Shown here: positions 33,740 to 46,032 of the stretch, piece after piece | Layout: every line of letters starts with the position of its first letter | How positions within the stretch are numbered: the first letter of the stretch is position 1 | Source of the DNA: Rhodospirillales bacterium | Lineage (GTDB): Bacteria; Pseudomonadota; Alphaproteobacteria; Rhodospirillales; JASLLZ01 | DNA length: 64,000 bases | Reading direction: 5' to 3' | Assembly (NCBI GenBank): GCA_030754885.1 | Contig: JASLZL010000021.1 | Coordinates: 1-64,000, forward strand | Program-made: the position numbers and the translations under genes | The notes under the pieces: model-generated | What the model was told of the DNA's origin: nothing | Databases searched by the model: none | What the model saw: the letters and a program-made list of their open reading frames with translations, nothing else

Positions 33740-34621
33740 CTATTCTGGGTCCAGGACCTTGATCAGGGCGCTGTGGTCCAGATCGCCGAACCCGTCGGCG
33801 ATGAGGCGGTCATAGAGCTCCCTATTCAGAAGCGTGGCCGGCATCTCGAAGCCCAACTCGGCGGCGAGATCGAGGGCTTGGGCCAGGTCCTTGCGCTGGG
33901 TCGTCGCCTTGCCGCCGGGGCGAAAGTCGCCGCTGACCATGCGTTGGCCGTGCAGCTCCAGGATGCGCGAGTCGGCGAAGCCGCCCTTGAGCGCTTGGCG
34001 CACCTTGGCCGGGTCGGCGTCGGCGCGCCGGGCCAGCGTCAACGCCTCGGCGACGGCGCCGATGACCAAACCGACAATCACCTGATTGGCCGCCTTGGCG
34101 ACCTGGCCGGTGCCGATGGCGCCGACGTGGGTAAGGCTGGCGCCCAGAACCTCGAACACCGGTGTGGCGCGCCCGACGGCCTCTTCCGGACCGCCCGCCA
34201 TGATGGTCAGGGTGCCGTCTTCGGCCCCGACCGTACCGCCCGAGACCGGCGCATCCACATATTGGCCGCCGGCGCCGACGACAGCGGCGGCTAGGCGGCG
34301 CGTCGCCGACACCGCCGTGGTGCCCATGTCGATGATCAAGGAATCGGGGCCGACGGCGCCCAGGATTCCGTCCGCGCCGCCGATGACGGCCTCCGTCGCC
34401 GGTGTGTCGCTGACCATGACGATGACGGTCTTGGCCTTGGCCGCTACGGCGCCCGGGGTATCAGCGGCGACCATGCCCTTGGCCGCCATCTCTTCGACGA
34501 CCGGGCGCGAGCGGTTGTGGACGATCAAGCGCGCTCCCGCCTTCATTAAATTCAGGCTCATCGGCCGCCCCATCAGGCCAAGCCCGATGAAGCCGATGGT
34601 CTTACCGTCGAGTGACGTCAT
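33740..34621 (-). CDS. 3-hydroxyisobutyrate dehydrogenase family NAD(P)-dependent oxidoreductase
   Basis: A 293-residue beta-hydroxyacid dehydrogenase (HIBADH/tartronate semialdehyde reductase family). The N-terminal Rossmann site is IGFIGLGLMGRPMSLNLMKAG, the substrate motif is DAPVSGGTVGAEDGTLTIM, and the catalytic Lys sits in GTGQVAKAANQVIVG. GarR (2-hydroxy-3-oxopropionate reductase) and MmsB (valine degradation) share this layout and cannot be told apart here. No partner gene of either pathway is adjacent. The stop lies seven bases beyond the inverted repeat. Confidence 0.92.
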   Translation of the reverse strand: MTSLDGKTIGFIGLGLMGRPMSLNLMKAGARLIVHNRSRPVVEEMAAKGMVAADTPGAVAAKAKTVIVMVSDTPATEAVIGGADGILGAVGPDSLIIDMGTTAVSATRRLAAAVVGAGGQYVDAPVSGGTVGAEDGTLTIMAGGPEEAVGRATPVFEVLGASLTHVGAIGTGQVAKAANQVIVGLVIGAVAEALTLARRADADPAKVRQALKGGFADSRILELHGQRMVSGDFRPGGKATTQRKDLAQALDLAAELGFEMPATLLNRELYDRLIADGFGDLDHSALIKVLDPE

Positions 34622-34657
34622 GGGGTCTCTCGGAAGTGGAGCCGAATATAGACAACA

Positions 34658-35068
34658 CTACATCGTCGCGAAACGCGCCCGGGCACCGCGTTCAATGGCG
34701 GCGGCGGTCAGGCGGTCGATCCTCAGTTCATGGCGGATCATCTCCAGCATCCTAAGCTCTTCTTGGTGCGCCTCGCCGTCGACGGCGACGACGTCACAGG
34801 CAAGCGCATAGGCCGTTTCGCGGAGCTTGCCGGGCAACGCATCCTTGATCAGTTGGAAGACGCTGTCCAACCCGTCGTCATCTTCAAGAAGATCGGCGCA
34901 GCTGGCGACCGTGTCGGTTAACAGCGCGCTTTGGTAATCGGCGAACACGGGAAGGAAGTTGATGGTCTCGCCCATGGTCCGCATTTCGGCGTCGGTCATC
35001 TCGTTGTCGGCGGCCGATACCATGACCATGGTGTAGATCAGGGCAGCGTGGTGGCTGATCGCGGACAT
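34658..35068 (-). CDS. TerB-like tellurite resistance family protein
   Basis: A 136-residue, all-helical acidic protein resembling TerB. The pattern of two helical repeats with acidic loops is visible: MVMVSAADNEMTDAEMRTMGE in the first half and ALACDVVAVDGEAHQEELRML in the second, each with the A-D-G/N-E metal-binding type loop of TerB. No other ter genes are present, so tellurite resistance itself is not implied; many stand-alone TerB-like proteins have unknown roles. It begins 36 bases upstream of the dehydrogenase start region on the same strand. Confidence 0.8.
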   Translation of the reverse strand: MSAISHHAALIYTMVMVSAADNEMTDAEMRTMGETINFLPVFADYQSALLTDTVASCADLLEDDDGLDSVFQLIKDALPGKLRETAYALACDVVAVDGEAHQEELRMLEMIRHELRIDRLTAAAIERGARARFATM

Positions 35069-35219
35069 CCGAACCTCGCGTGTGGTTTGCCAATCTCCAC
35101 CATACCCCCCCCGCCCAGCGCGCCGTCAAGGGCGGTGAACCAAGACGATTTCGACGATCCCGAGTTTAGTGCTACTTTGGCACGAAGCGGCAACAGATGG
35201 GCAAGCGGTTTTGATCCCC

Positions 35220-35498
35220 ATGATCTGGGTAAGATTGAGCAAGATTTTGATGGCTCTCGGCGGCGTGATGTTTATTGCCGCCACCGCCTGGTGGTACGTC
35301 TTTTTCGAGTCCATGCTGGGCGACGACGTAAAGGCGGCCAGCGCGTGTTTCTATCGCACGACGGAGAGCTGCGCTCTGGGAAACTTGGTGGGCATGTTGA
35401 GTGAAATCCCCGCTTACTCGCCCTGGGCCTTTTGGGCCGCGGTCGGGATGACGGCGGCGGGGATCGTCATTTACGCCGTGGCACCGCGCGGAAATTAG
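35220..35498 (+). CDS. Small two-helix membrane protein, hypothetical
   Basis: A protein of about 92 residues, starting at MIWVRLSKILMAL. Two hydrophobic helices (ILMALGGVMFIAATAWWYVFF and AFWAAVGMTAAGIVIYAV) flank a loop of about 30 residues with two Cys (ASACFYRTTESCALG) that would lie in the periplasm and could form a disulfide. I do not recognise the family. No clear ribosome binding site precedes ATG 35220, and the track start at 35169 is equally unsupported, so the start is uncertain. Codon use agrees with the neighbours. Confidence 0.6.
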   Translation: MIWVRLSKILMALGGVMFIAATAWWYVFFESMLGDDVKAASACFYRTTESCALGNLVGMLSEIPAYSPWAFWAAVGMTAAGIVIYAVAPRGN

Positions 35499-35622
35499 CG
35501 TTCTCTGACGGGTGGATCAGCGCACCAACGCGGCATCGTCGGCGCAACATTTATGGTATGATCGCGTCTCAAAGGGGGGGACAGGCTAGCCTTGCGTTGG
35601 GGGTGAACGAACGAGGTAAACA

Positions 35623-36114
35623 ATGATCAAGGGACTACACCATAATGCCTATCGCTGCCGGGATTCGGAGGAGACACGCGCTTTCTACGAGGACTTTCTT
35701 GGATTGACGCTTGAATCCACACTGGAAATTGGCGAATCCAAGACCGGGCGCAAGACCAGCGCCCTGCATACGTTCTACAGGCTCGATGACGGTTCCTTCC
35801 TGGCGTTTTTTGAGGTGCCGGACCAGTCCTTCGAATTCAAGGACCAACATGACTATGACCTGCACATCGCGCTTGAGGTTACGAATGATGTGCTGCACGC
35901 GATGTTCGAGAAGGGAAAAGCGGCGGGCATCGAAACGCGCGGCATTGCGGATCACAAATTCATCGATTCGATCTACTTCCGCGATCCGAACGGCTATGTC
36001 ATCGAACTGACCGCCAAGCGGGCCAATCACGACGAAGCCATGAACCCGGCGACCAACGGGGCGCGGGCCAAGCTCGACGCCTGGCAAGCCGAAAAGGAGA
36101 AGGCGCCTGCTTAG
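35623..36114 (+). CDS. VOC family (glyoxalase/bleomycin resistance) protein
   Basis: A 163-residue vicinal-oxygen-chelate protein with two beta-alpha-beta-beta-beta modules. The metal ligands are probably His6 or His7 (GLHHNAYRC), the His of DLHIALEV and the Glu of GYVIELTA. Substrate families range from glyoxalase I to dioxygenases and fosfomycin or bleomycin resistance. The C-terminal extension (ANHDEAMNPATNGARAKLDA) is typical of alphaproteobacterial VOC proteins of unknown substrate. It has AGG a few bases before the ATG and converges with the DinG-like gene (six bases apart). Confidence 0.88.
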   Translation: MIKGLHHNAYRCRDSEETRAFYEDFLGLTLESTLEIGESKTGRKTSALHTFYRLDDGSFLAFFEVPDQSFEFKDQHDYDLHIALEVTNDVLHAMFEKGKAAGIETRGIADHKFIDSIYFRDPNGYVIELTAKRANHDEAMNPATNGARAKLDAWQAEKEKAPA

Positions 36115-36120
36115 AGCTTG

Positions 36121-38931
36121 TTAATCGGGTTTCTCGCTCAGGAAAGCGCGCACCTCGGCTAGGGCCTCGGCCAATCCCAGGCGGCGAGGCGCGACACCTT
36201 CAGGGAAGGCGCCGCCGAGGCGCGACGGCATGGCCCTGTCCAGCATGACGAAAACGCCGCGGTCGGTAGCCCGGCGGATCAGCCGCCCATAGGCCTGCTT
36301 GATGCGCAGCCGGGTCAGCATCTCGTCGTAGGCACGACCGCCAAAGGTGTCGCGCCTGGCCCGGTGCAAGATGTCGGGGCGCGGCCACGGTACGCGCTCG
36401 AAGACGATGAGCCGGAGCGCCCGGCCCGGCACGTCGACGCCGTCGCGGACCGCGTCGGTGCCCAGCAGACAGGCATCGTCCTCGGCCCTGAAGATGTCGA
36501 TCAACGATCCGGTATCAAGCGCATCGACGTGCTGGGCAAGGAGCGTCAGGCCGGCTTGCTCAAGGGGCTGGGCAATGCGCTCGTGAACGGCACGCAGGCG
36601 CGAAATGGCGGTGAACAGGCCGAGCCCGCCGCCGCCCGCCGCCATGAACAGCTCGCGGTAGGCGGCCGCCACCTGATCGGCGTCATTCTTGGCCACGTCG
36701 GTGATCACCAGGACGCGGGTTTGGGCGGCGTAGTCGAAGGGCGACGGCACCTCGGCCAGTACCGCCTCCGCCGCCATGTGGCGGGCCCCGCTACGTCCTT
36801 CCGCCACCGCCCAATCGGCTTCTTCGTCGCCGCTGCCGTCGCGCAGGCTGGCCGAGGTGACGAGGAGACCCTGGGCCGGGCCGGCCATTGTTTCGGCGAA
36901 GGGCCGCGTCGGATCAACCCAGTGGCGGTGGAATCCGACGTCGAGGTCGCGGCCGTCGATGCGCTCGACGCTGAACCAATCGACAAAATCATCAGGCGTT
37001 TCGCCGCCCAAGGAGCGCAGCATGGATCGCCAGGCCTGAACGACCAAGCCGCCGCGTCTTTCGAGGCTTCGGCTGACGGCCTCCAGGCGCAGGCGCTGAC
37101 CGGTATCCAGGCTGTCGGCCTCGTCATCCAGGAAAGCCATCAGGGCCTGGACGAGCACGGTGACCGGTGCGCCGAGGCGCGCCAGGGCGGTCTCCAGTGT
37201 TGCCGCCGCGTCCAACAGGCCGGGCACGGCTGGGCGGGTCTCGGTCTCCAGGCTATAGGCGGTGCCGCCTTCGCGGTCGCGGGCGTAAACCTGTTGGCGG
37301 ACAAAGGTGAGGAAGGCCTCCGCCGGTCCCACAGGGGCGCCGCCGGCGAGGCGCTGGTGCCAGCCGGGGCCGGGCAGGGCGCGTGCCGCGCGCAACACCT
37401 CATCTAGGGCTTCGGCGGCTTCGGCGTTGCCCGAGAGCAGATCTTCGATGCGCGCCCTGAGCCCCCGTGAGCGCGATCGAGACCGGCTTTCGGCGCCTAA
37501 CAGCCAGCGCCTCAGCTCCTCTGCCTCGCGGCCCGAAAAATGGGCTGAAAAGGCCCCATCGGCGGCGTCGAACAGGTGGTGTCCCTCGTCGAAGACGTAG
37601 CGCGTCGGAAGGAACGCCTGGGCTGCCTCGTCACCGCCGCCGAGCGCCGCCTGCGCCATGATCAGGGCGTGGTTGCCGACCACGATCTCGGCGCGCCGGG
37701 CGCGCCTGACCGTGCGCTCGATGAAGCACTTGGCATAGTGGGTACAGGCCGAATAGACGCACTCGCCCCGGGTGTCGGTCAGCTCCATGGTCGCGCTCCG
37801 GCCCAAAAGGTCGGTAAGCCAGCCCGGGAAGTCGCCGCCCACCATGTCGCCGTCGCGGCTGACGCCGGCCCAGCGCGCCATCAGTCCCAGGGCCACAACA
37901 TCGGCGGCTCCGCCTGCCGGGACCCGGCCCACGGCTTCGTCGAAGTTCAACAAACAGAGGTAGTTTTCGCGCCCCTTGCGGACGACGACCTTCTTCTCCT
38001 TGACGGCGCGCTCGGGGTAGAGCCGGTCAAGCTCGGCGTCGAGCTGGCGTTGCAGGTTGCGGGTATAGGTCGAAATCCATACCGGACCCTTGTTCTTTTC
38101 GGCCCACACGCTGGCCGGTGCCAAATAGCCGAGCGTCTTGCCGACGCCGGTGCCGGCCTCGGCCAGGACCAGGCGTGGCTCACCGGCCTGGTCGCGGGGC
38201 AGAAAGGCGGCCGAGACCTGGCCCGCGTAATCCGCCTGCTCGGGCCGTTCCTCGGCGTCGGCACCCAACAGACGGACCAGCCGTGCCCGCGCTTCGACGG
38301 GCTCGACCGGCTGGTTGTCGGGCAGCGGCTCGGGGCCGCTGTCGTTCCAGTGCGGAAGTTTGTTCCACACCTTGAGCCCGTCAAGCAGGTTGGCCGAATG
38401 GGGGGCCTCGGAAGAACCGCCGAAGGCGGCGACCACAGCGGAGCCCCACGGCCATCTACCCCGCGCCATGACCTCCGCTGTGGCCAACGCGTCGGCGCCC
38501 GGCGGCGGTTTGCCCCGGGCCAAGGTGGCGAGCAGTGACTGGGCGGCACCAAGCAGCGCCGCCGCCTCGTCCCCAAGGCTCTCGGGAAGGGCTAGGCCAA
38601 GGGTGCGGGCAAGGCCGCGCGGCGTCGGCACGCAAAACCGCGCCGGGTGCGCGAAGGCGAATAGCTCAAGCACGTCGAGGGCCGGGAACCTGGCCGTCCC
38701 CAGGCGCCGGGCGGCGGCCCGCGCATGGCACACGACCGGCACGGCGCCGCCTTCGACGCGCCGGACGGCCTCGGCCAGCGTTAGGCTTTCGACCTTGCCA
38801 TCGGCCGATATCCATGCCGCCCCACCGACGCCGGCCACCAGGACCGGCGCTTGGGGCATTCTCACGGGAATAGACTCAGAGTCAGTGGCGGCCATGGGCC
38901 GGAGTATAGGCAATGAAGGGTCTGCGTCCAC
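36121..38931 (-). CDS. DinG/XPD-like ATP-dependent DNA helicase
   Basis: A 936-residue superfamily 2 helicase related to DinG and XPD, unwinding DNA 5'-3' in repair or R-loop removal. Visible motifs are LAEAGTGVGKTLGYLAPA (Walker A), FDEGHHLFDAADGAF (the DEAH box reads DEGH), a cysteine group for a 4Fe-4S cluster (NYLCLLNF, ECVYSACTHYAKC), GTDAVRDGVDVPG (motif V) and QAYGRLIRRATDRG (VI). The N-terminal 230 residues are unlike DinG and typical of long alphaproteobacterial homologues. An alternative ATG lies 12 codons in (MAATDSES). It is transcribed alone. Confidence 0.9.
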   Translation of the reverse strand: MDADPSLPILRPMAATDSESIPVRMPQAPVLVAGVGGAAWISADGKVESLTLAEAVRRVEGGAVPVVCHARAAARRLGTARFPALDVLELFAFAHPARFCVPTPRGLARTLGLALPESLGDEAAALLGAAQSLLATLARGKPPPGADALATAEVMARGRWPWGSAVVAAFGGSSEAPHSANLLDGLKVWNKLPHWNDSGPEPLPDNQPVEPVEARARLVRLLGADAEERPEQADYAGQVSAAFLPRDQAGEPRLVLAEAGTGVGKTLGYLAPASVWAEKNKGPVWISTYTRNLQRQLDAELDRLYPERAVKEKKVVVRKGRENYLCLLNFDEAVGRVPAGGAADVVALGLMARWAGVSRDGDMVGGDFPGWLTDLLGRSATMELTDTRGECVYSACTHYAKCFIERTVRRARRAEIVVGNHALIMAQAALGGGDEAAQAFLPTRYVFDEGHHLFDAADGAFSAHFSGREAEELRRWLLGAESRSRSRSRGLRARIEDLLSGNAEAAEALDEVLRAARALPGPGWHQRLAGGAPVGPAEAFLTFVRQQVYARDREGGTAYSLETETRPAVPGLLDAAATLETALARLGAPVTVLVQALMAFLDDEADSLDTGQRLRLEAVSRSLERRGGLVVQAWRSMLRSLGGETPDDFVDWFSVERIDGRDLDVGFHRHWVDPTRPFAETMAGPAQGLLVTSASLRDGSGDEEADWAVAEGRSGARHMAAEAVLAEVPSPFDYAAQTRVLVITDVAKNDADQVAAAYRELFMAAGGGGLGLFTAISRLRAVHERIAQPLEQAGLTLLAQHVDALDTGSLIDIFRAEDDACLLGTDAVRDGVDVPGRALRLIVFERVPWPRPDILHRARRDTFGGRAYDEMLTRLRIKQAYGRLIRRATDRGVFVMLDRAMPSRLGGAFPEGVAPRRLGLAEALAEVRAFLSEKPD

Positions 38932-39028
38932 GCGGACGAAGACTAGCTTCCCTCATTCCGTCACACCGGAAACCGCGGTTGGGGACCTTAAACCACGCAC
39001 GCGAGCAAAACACAAAATCTCCAGAGGG

Positions 39029-39946
39029 TCATGCCGATTTCAGAAACCTATCGTAGTACTTCAAAATTAGGTCTTTGTGCCGTGGGTTGCGTGAGATGAC
39101 GTGGCGGATGATGTTAGAATTGGTGTGATCGATATAGGGTGAGGTTAGTTTAATTAACTTTCCAGCCTCTCGCACGGTAATCCTAATTATTTCTAGTTCT
39201 TTTTCCAAAGGCCCTCCTTCGTATTTTATTTTCTCGTATTGTTTCCACAGACAATTTATGGATCCCATAGAAGGTTCACGCGAAAGATTTCTAATGCAAT
39301 ATTGTGGGGGAGTATCCTTATAGTTCTTATATATTCGTGCGAAACTTGGCCTTACATGTTTTTCGACAAATTCAAGGTATGGCGTGTCGTAGTCTACGGC
39401 TGGATTCCAAGGATTCTCGACGAGGGGATTGCCGTCCGACGTCAGCCTGTCCGGATCCAACACAAAATTCCAGGAAGGGAAAATCTTAACCGCACTCCCA
39501 ACCGTCCGGTTGTGATTGTAGTCGTGGAAAACCGCATTGCCGATAACGGATAGGTGTACGTGGCTCGTGCCGCTGCTGCCGGTCCCGGTGGCTCCCTCGC
39601 GTCCGATCACAGTGTATCGGTCAACTTCGGTTCCTGGCTCAATAAGCAGTTCTTCTTGATGAGCCAGCAAGACTTCGGTGAATCCGTACTGGATGGTCGT
39701 TGTTTTCCCACTGACAGGAGAATTTCTAACACTGCTTATCCGACCCTTTACGGGACTGACAATTGGGACTCCGTGGCCAAAGGTCAGATCAATGCCGCCG
39801 ATCCCTCGAGTGCTGGTCTCCGCCTCATTCTCCACGTGCTCCTGGAAGGTTGCCATGCCGCTCGAGCCTGGAAGATATCTCGGCACACCCAGGGCGCACC
39901 CGCCCACACCCAGAAGGGCCAACCCGCCACCACCGAGGCGAAGCAT
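39029..39946 (-). CDS. M23 peptidase-like lipoprotein with a degenerate metal site
   Basis: A protein of about 305 residues. The N-terminus LRLGGGGLALLGVGGCALG ends in a lipobox, and the codons just before the ATG continue sensibly as LNRRE, giving a Tat-lipoprotein-like leader; no ATG, GTG or TTG lies in frame there, so the start is uncertain. Residues 45-145 form a LytM/M23 fold (GGIDLTFGHGVPIVSPVKG; SHVHLSVIGN). The HxH zinc motif is kept, but the first ligand of HxGxD is replaced by Ile, so endopeptidase activity is doubtful. The remaining 150 residues are unknown. AT content is well above the neighbours, suggesting transfer. Confidence 0.75.
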   Translation of the reverse strand: MLRLGGGGLALLGVGGCALGVPRYLPGSSGMATFQEHVENEAETSTRGIGGIDLTFGHGVPIVSPVKGRISSVRNSPVSGKTTTIQYGFTEVLLAHQEELLIEPGTEVDRYTVIGREGATGTGSSGTSHVHLSVIGNAVFHDYNHNRTVGSAVKIFPSWNFVLDPDRLTSDGNPLVENPWNPAVDYDTPYLEFVEKHVRPSFARIYKNYKDTPPQYCIRNLSREPSMGSINCLWKQYEKIKYEGGPLEKELEIIRITVREAGKLIKLTSPYIDHTNSNIIRHVISRNPRHKDLILKYYDRFLKSA

Positions 39947-40047
39947 TTCCCTGCGGTTCAGCCAATGAATTGATTGCTGAATTTTGCCCTCCGATGCGCC
40001 AGTGTCCGCCCCGGATTGACCGAGTCAATTAAACGCAATTCCCCTCC

Positions 40048-43724
<3,677 letters not shown>

Positions 43725-43728
<4 letters not shown>

Positions 43729-44672
43729 GGCTTGGACTCTCCTTGATCGGGATGGCGCACGCCCAGGATATGGCAAATGGCAAAAACCAGATCGGCACGG
43801 TTCAGGGTGTAAAAATGAAATTGCTCGACGCCGTGGGCATTGAGCACGCGGCACTGTTCGGCGGCAATGGTTGCCGCCACCAGTCGGCGGGTGTCCGGGT
43901 CGGCGTCCAGGCCGTCAAACAGATCCGCCATCCAGCCCGGCACCGAGGCGCCGCAAGTTTTGCTGAAGTCGAGAATGCGGGAGTAATTGGTTACCGGCAG
44001 GATGCCGGGCACGATGGGAACGGTGATGCCAGCCGCCGCCACACGATCGCGGAAGCGAAGAAAGACGTCGTTGTTGAAGAAGAACTGAGTGATGGCGCGC
44101 CCGGCGCCGGCGTCGATTTTGCGCTTCAAATTGTCCAGGTCGGCGGCGGCGCTGGCGGCCTCGGGATGGACTTCGGGATAGGCGGCGACGCTGATCTCGA
44201 AATCCGCGACGCGCTTCAGTCCAGCGACCAAATCGGCGGCATAGGCGTAGCCGCCGGGATGGGCCTGGTATGCCTCGGTCGCGTCCGGCGCGTCGCCACG
44301 CAGTGCCACGATGTGGCGGATGCCGGCTTCCCAGTAACGCTTCGCAATGGCATCGATCTCGTCTCGGGTCGCCTCGACGCAGGTCAGATGGGCGGCGACC
44401 TGAAGCGCCGTCTCGCGGCGGATGCGCAAGACCGTGTCGTGGGTGCGCCGCCGGGTCGAGCCGCCGGCCCCGTAGGTGACGGAGAAGAAGGCCGGATCCA
44501 GGGGCGCCAGACGACTAACGCAGGACCACAGCGAACGCTCCATCTTCTCCGTTCGGGGGGGGAAGAATTCGAACGACACCTTGACGCCGAGCGGCGCCGC
44601 GACCGCCAGGGCCGACAGTGCCGGGGTTACGCCGGTGGTGGTTTCTTCCGTGGAATTCCTTGTCACGGTCAT
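43725..44672 (-). CDS. metF: 5,10-methylenetetrahydrofolate reductase
   Basis: A 315-residue flavoprotein that makes 5-methyl-THF, the methyl donor for MetH. Signatures include [42 protein letters not shown] and [12 protein letters not shown] 44672 with AAGGA just upstream overlaps the stop of the ArsR-methyltransferase gene, and its own stop overlaps the metH start, so all three are translationally coupled. Product and next enzyme being encoded together fits a methionine-cycle operon. Confidence 0.96.
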
Positions 44673-45643
44673 GATCCTTGCGCTCCACGCTTGCTGGCCA
44701 ACCAGACGGTCACTGTTAACGGATCGCCCGGTAGATGTTCGATCGCCTTGATCTCTAAATAGGTTGCCTCGCACCAATCGCACAGCTGGTAATCGCCGAA
44801 CCCCAGGCGCCGGTGTTCGTGCTCGCGGCGCAGATACTCAAGATCGTGGGGCGCGAAGTCGGCAATCAACAGGTGCCCGCCCGGACGCAGCACGCGCGCC
44901 GCCTCAACCAGGGCGCGGGCCGGATCGTCGGCGAAGTGCAGGACCTGATGCACGCTCACCGCGTCAAACGAGGCGTCGGGGAAATCGAGTTGATACATAT
45001 CGCCCTTGCGCAGTGCCAGGTTCTTCAGGCCCGAGCGTTCCAAATTGACGCGCGCCACCGCCAGCATGTCGTGCGAGAGGTCGATACCCAGTGCCCGGCT
45101 GAACCGGGGTCCAAAAACCTCAAGCATGCGCCCGGTTCCGGTGCCGATGTCCAACAGATCCCCAACGCCGGTGGCCGGAAGCAAGCGCTTGAGGACGTCC
45201 TCCACTTCCCCTTCGTCGACATGGAGCGAACGCAGTTCGTCCCACCGTTTTGCATTGCGGCGGAAATAGTCGGCGGCCGCCCGGGACCGTTCCTCCTTAA
45301 CCTCGGCCAGACGTTTGAGGTCGAGCGTAAGAACCGGGTCGTCCGCCGGCATAAGGGCGCACAAGCGCCTGGCGGTCTCGGCGCCCGGACCTTCCTCGAT
45401 CAGTCTGTGAAAGACCCAGCTGCCCTCACGGACCCGGTCCAGCAGGCCGGCCTCGGCGAGCAGCCTAAGGTGGCGCGACACACCGGGTTGGCTTTGGCCG
45501 AGGATGTGAACCAACTCGCTCACCGTCAACTCGGCCTGGGCGCATAGGCCCAGGATGCGCAACCGGGTTGGCTCCGCCGCCGCTCGCAAGGCGCTTAACA
45601 GGGCATCCAAGGGTCGGCTCTCCATGCTCCAATTGCCCACCAT
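44669..45643 (-). CDS. ArsR-type regulator fused to a SAM-dependent methyltransferase domain
   Basis: A 324-residue two-domain protein. Residues of about 10-95 form an ArsR winged helix (AAAEPTRLRILGLCAQAELTVSELVHILGQ; recognition helix SQPGVSRHLRLLAEAGLL). Residues of about 150-310 form a class I methyltransferase with DIGTGTGRMLEVFG as SAM motif I and LRPGGHLLIADFAPH. It leads the metF-metH operon through an ATGA overlap. The likely role is an SAM- or SAH-sensing repressor of its own operon, comparable to SahR, an ArsR-family regulator of methionine genes; whether the domain methylates anything is unknown. ATG 45643 is kept, though ATG 45625 (MESRPLDAL) is possible. Confidence 0.9.
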   Translation of the reverse strand: MVGNWSMESRPLDALLSALRAAAEPTRLRILGLCAQAELTVSELVHILGQSQPGVSRHLRLLAEAGLLDRVREGSWVFHRLIEEGPGAETARRLCALMPADDPVLTLDLKRLAEVKEERSRAAADYFRRNAKRWDELRSLHVDEGEVEDVLKRLLPATGVGDLLDIGTGTGRMLEVFGPRFSRALGIDLSHDMLAVARVNLERSGLKNLALRKGDMYQLDFPDASFDAVSVHQVLHFADDPARALVEAARVLRPGGHLLIADFAPHDLEYLRREHEHRRLGFGDYQLCDWCEATYLEIKAIEHLPGDPLTVTVWLASKRGAQGS

Positions 45644-45663
45644 CAGGCTGAGCAGTGAATTAA

Positions 45664-45690
45664 TGATATATATATATCTTTATATATATT
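45664..45690 (-). promoter_or_regulatory. AT-rich palindrome, candidate ArsR-type operator of the met operon
   Basis: About 25 bases of the form ATATATAT-ATCTTT-ATATATAT lie 20-45 bases upstream of the ArsR-methyltransferase start in an otherwise GC-rich genome. On the minus strand TTGCAA just before it could serve as a -35 with an AT-rich -10 inside the palindrome. An autoregulatory operator overlapping the promoter is likely but inferred. Confidence 0.5.
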
Positions 45691-45746
45691 GCAAGGGTTG
45701 TCCCTATCCCCTTGTTTTCATTTTGTTGCCCTGTCTGGCGGCGCAT

Positions 45747-45760
45747 TGTAAATTTACAAC
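45747..45760. promoter_or_regulatory. Perfect 14-base palindrome, candidate operator
   Basis: TTGTAAATTTACAA is fully self-complementary and is flanked by partly matching GCA and TGC. It lies between divergent operons, far enough (about 105 bases) from the met start and 270 bases from mlaA. Its binding protein is unknown. Confidence 0.45.
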
Positions 45761-46032
45761 ATGCGTGTCTTTTTGCTCACATTGAACCCCCATCTCTCTG
45801 GTTTTTTGGCCTCGGCTGTGGTACGACAACCATGATCGCATCTGTATGGCAATGATTTGTCGGTTTCAGCGACGGCAATCGTAACAGTCCGTCGAATAAC
45901 AAAATCTAGTGTAAGGCCGGCTTTTCGATCCCAACAGGTAGAGATAATTGAATCGGACACCGGGGAATTGTCCCGGGAAGAACCCCTAAGGGGCCGGGAG
46001 ATGGGCGTAACCACAAACGTTCGGTGATCGAT

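Larger units (their letters stand above)
45644..46032. other. Intergenic region between the met operon and mlaA
   Basis: This 389-base divergent region holds no ORF with coding character. It contains the AT-rich palindrome next to the met operon, a perfect 14-base palindrome TTGTAAATTTACAA at 45747-45760, and, nearer mlaA, short hairpins (CCGGG/CCCGG at about 45972-45989 and CCCCTAAGGGG). A promoter for mlaA should be here but I could not pick one with confidence. Confidence 0.6.

Noticed and set aside
35432-35626. 64-codon ORF between the small membrane protein and the VOC gene
   Set aside because: It overlaps the end of the membrane-protein frame, has no binding site and no recognisable features.
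44673-45700. SAM or SAH riboswitch before the methionine operon
   Set aside because: The three genes overlap, and the short leader shows an AT palindrome but no riboswitch-like stems.
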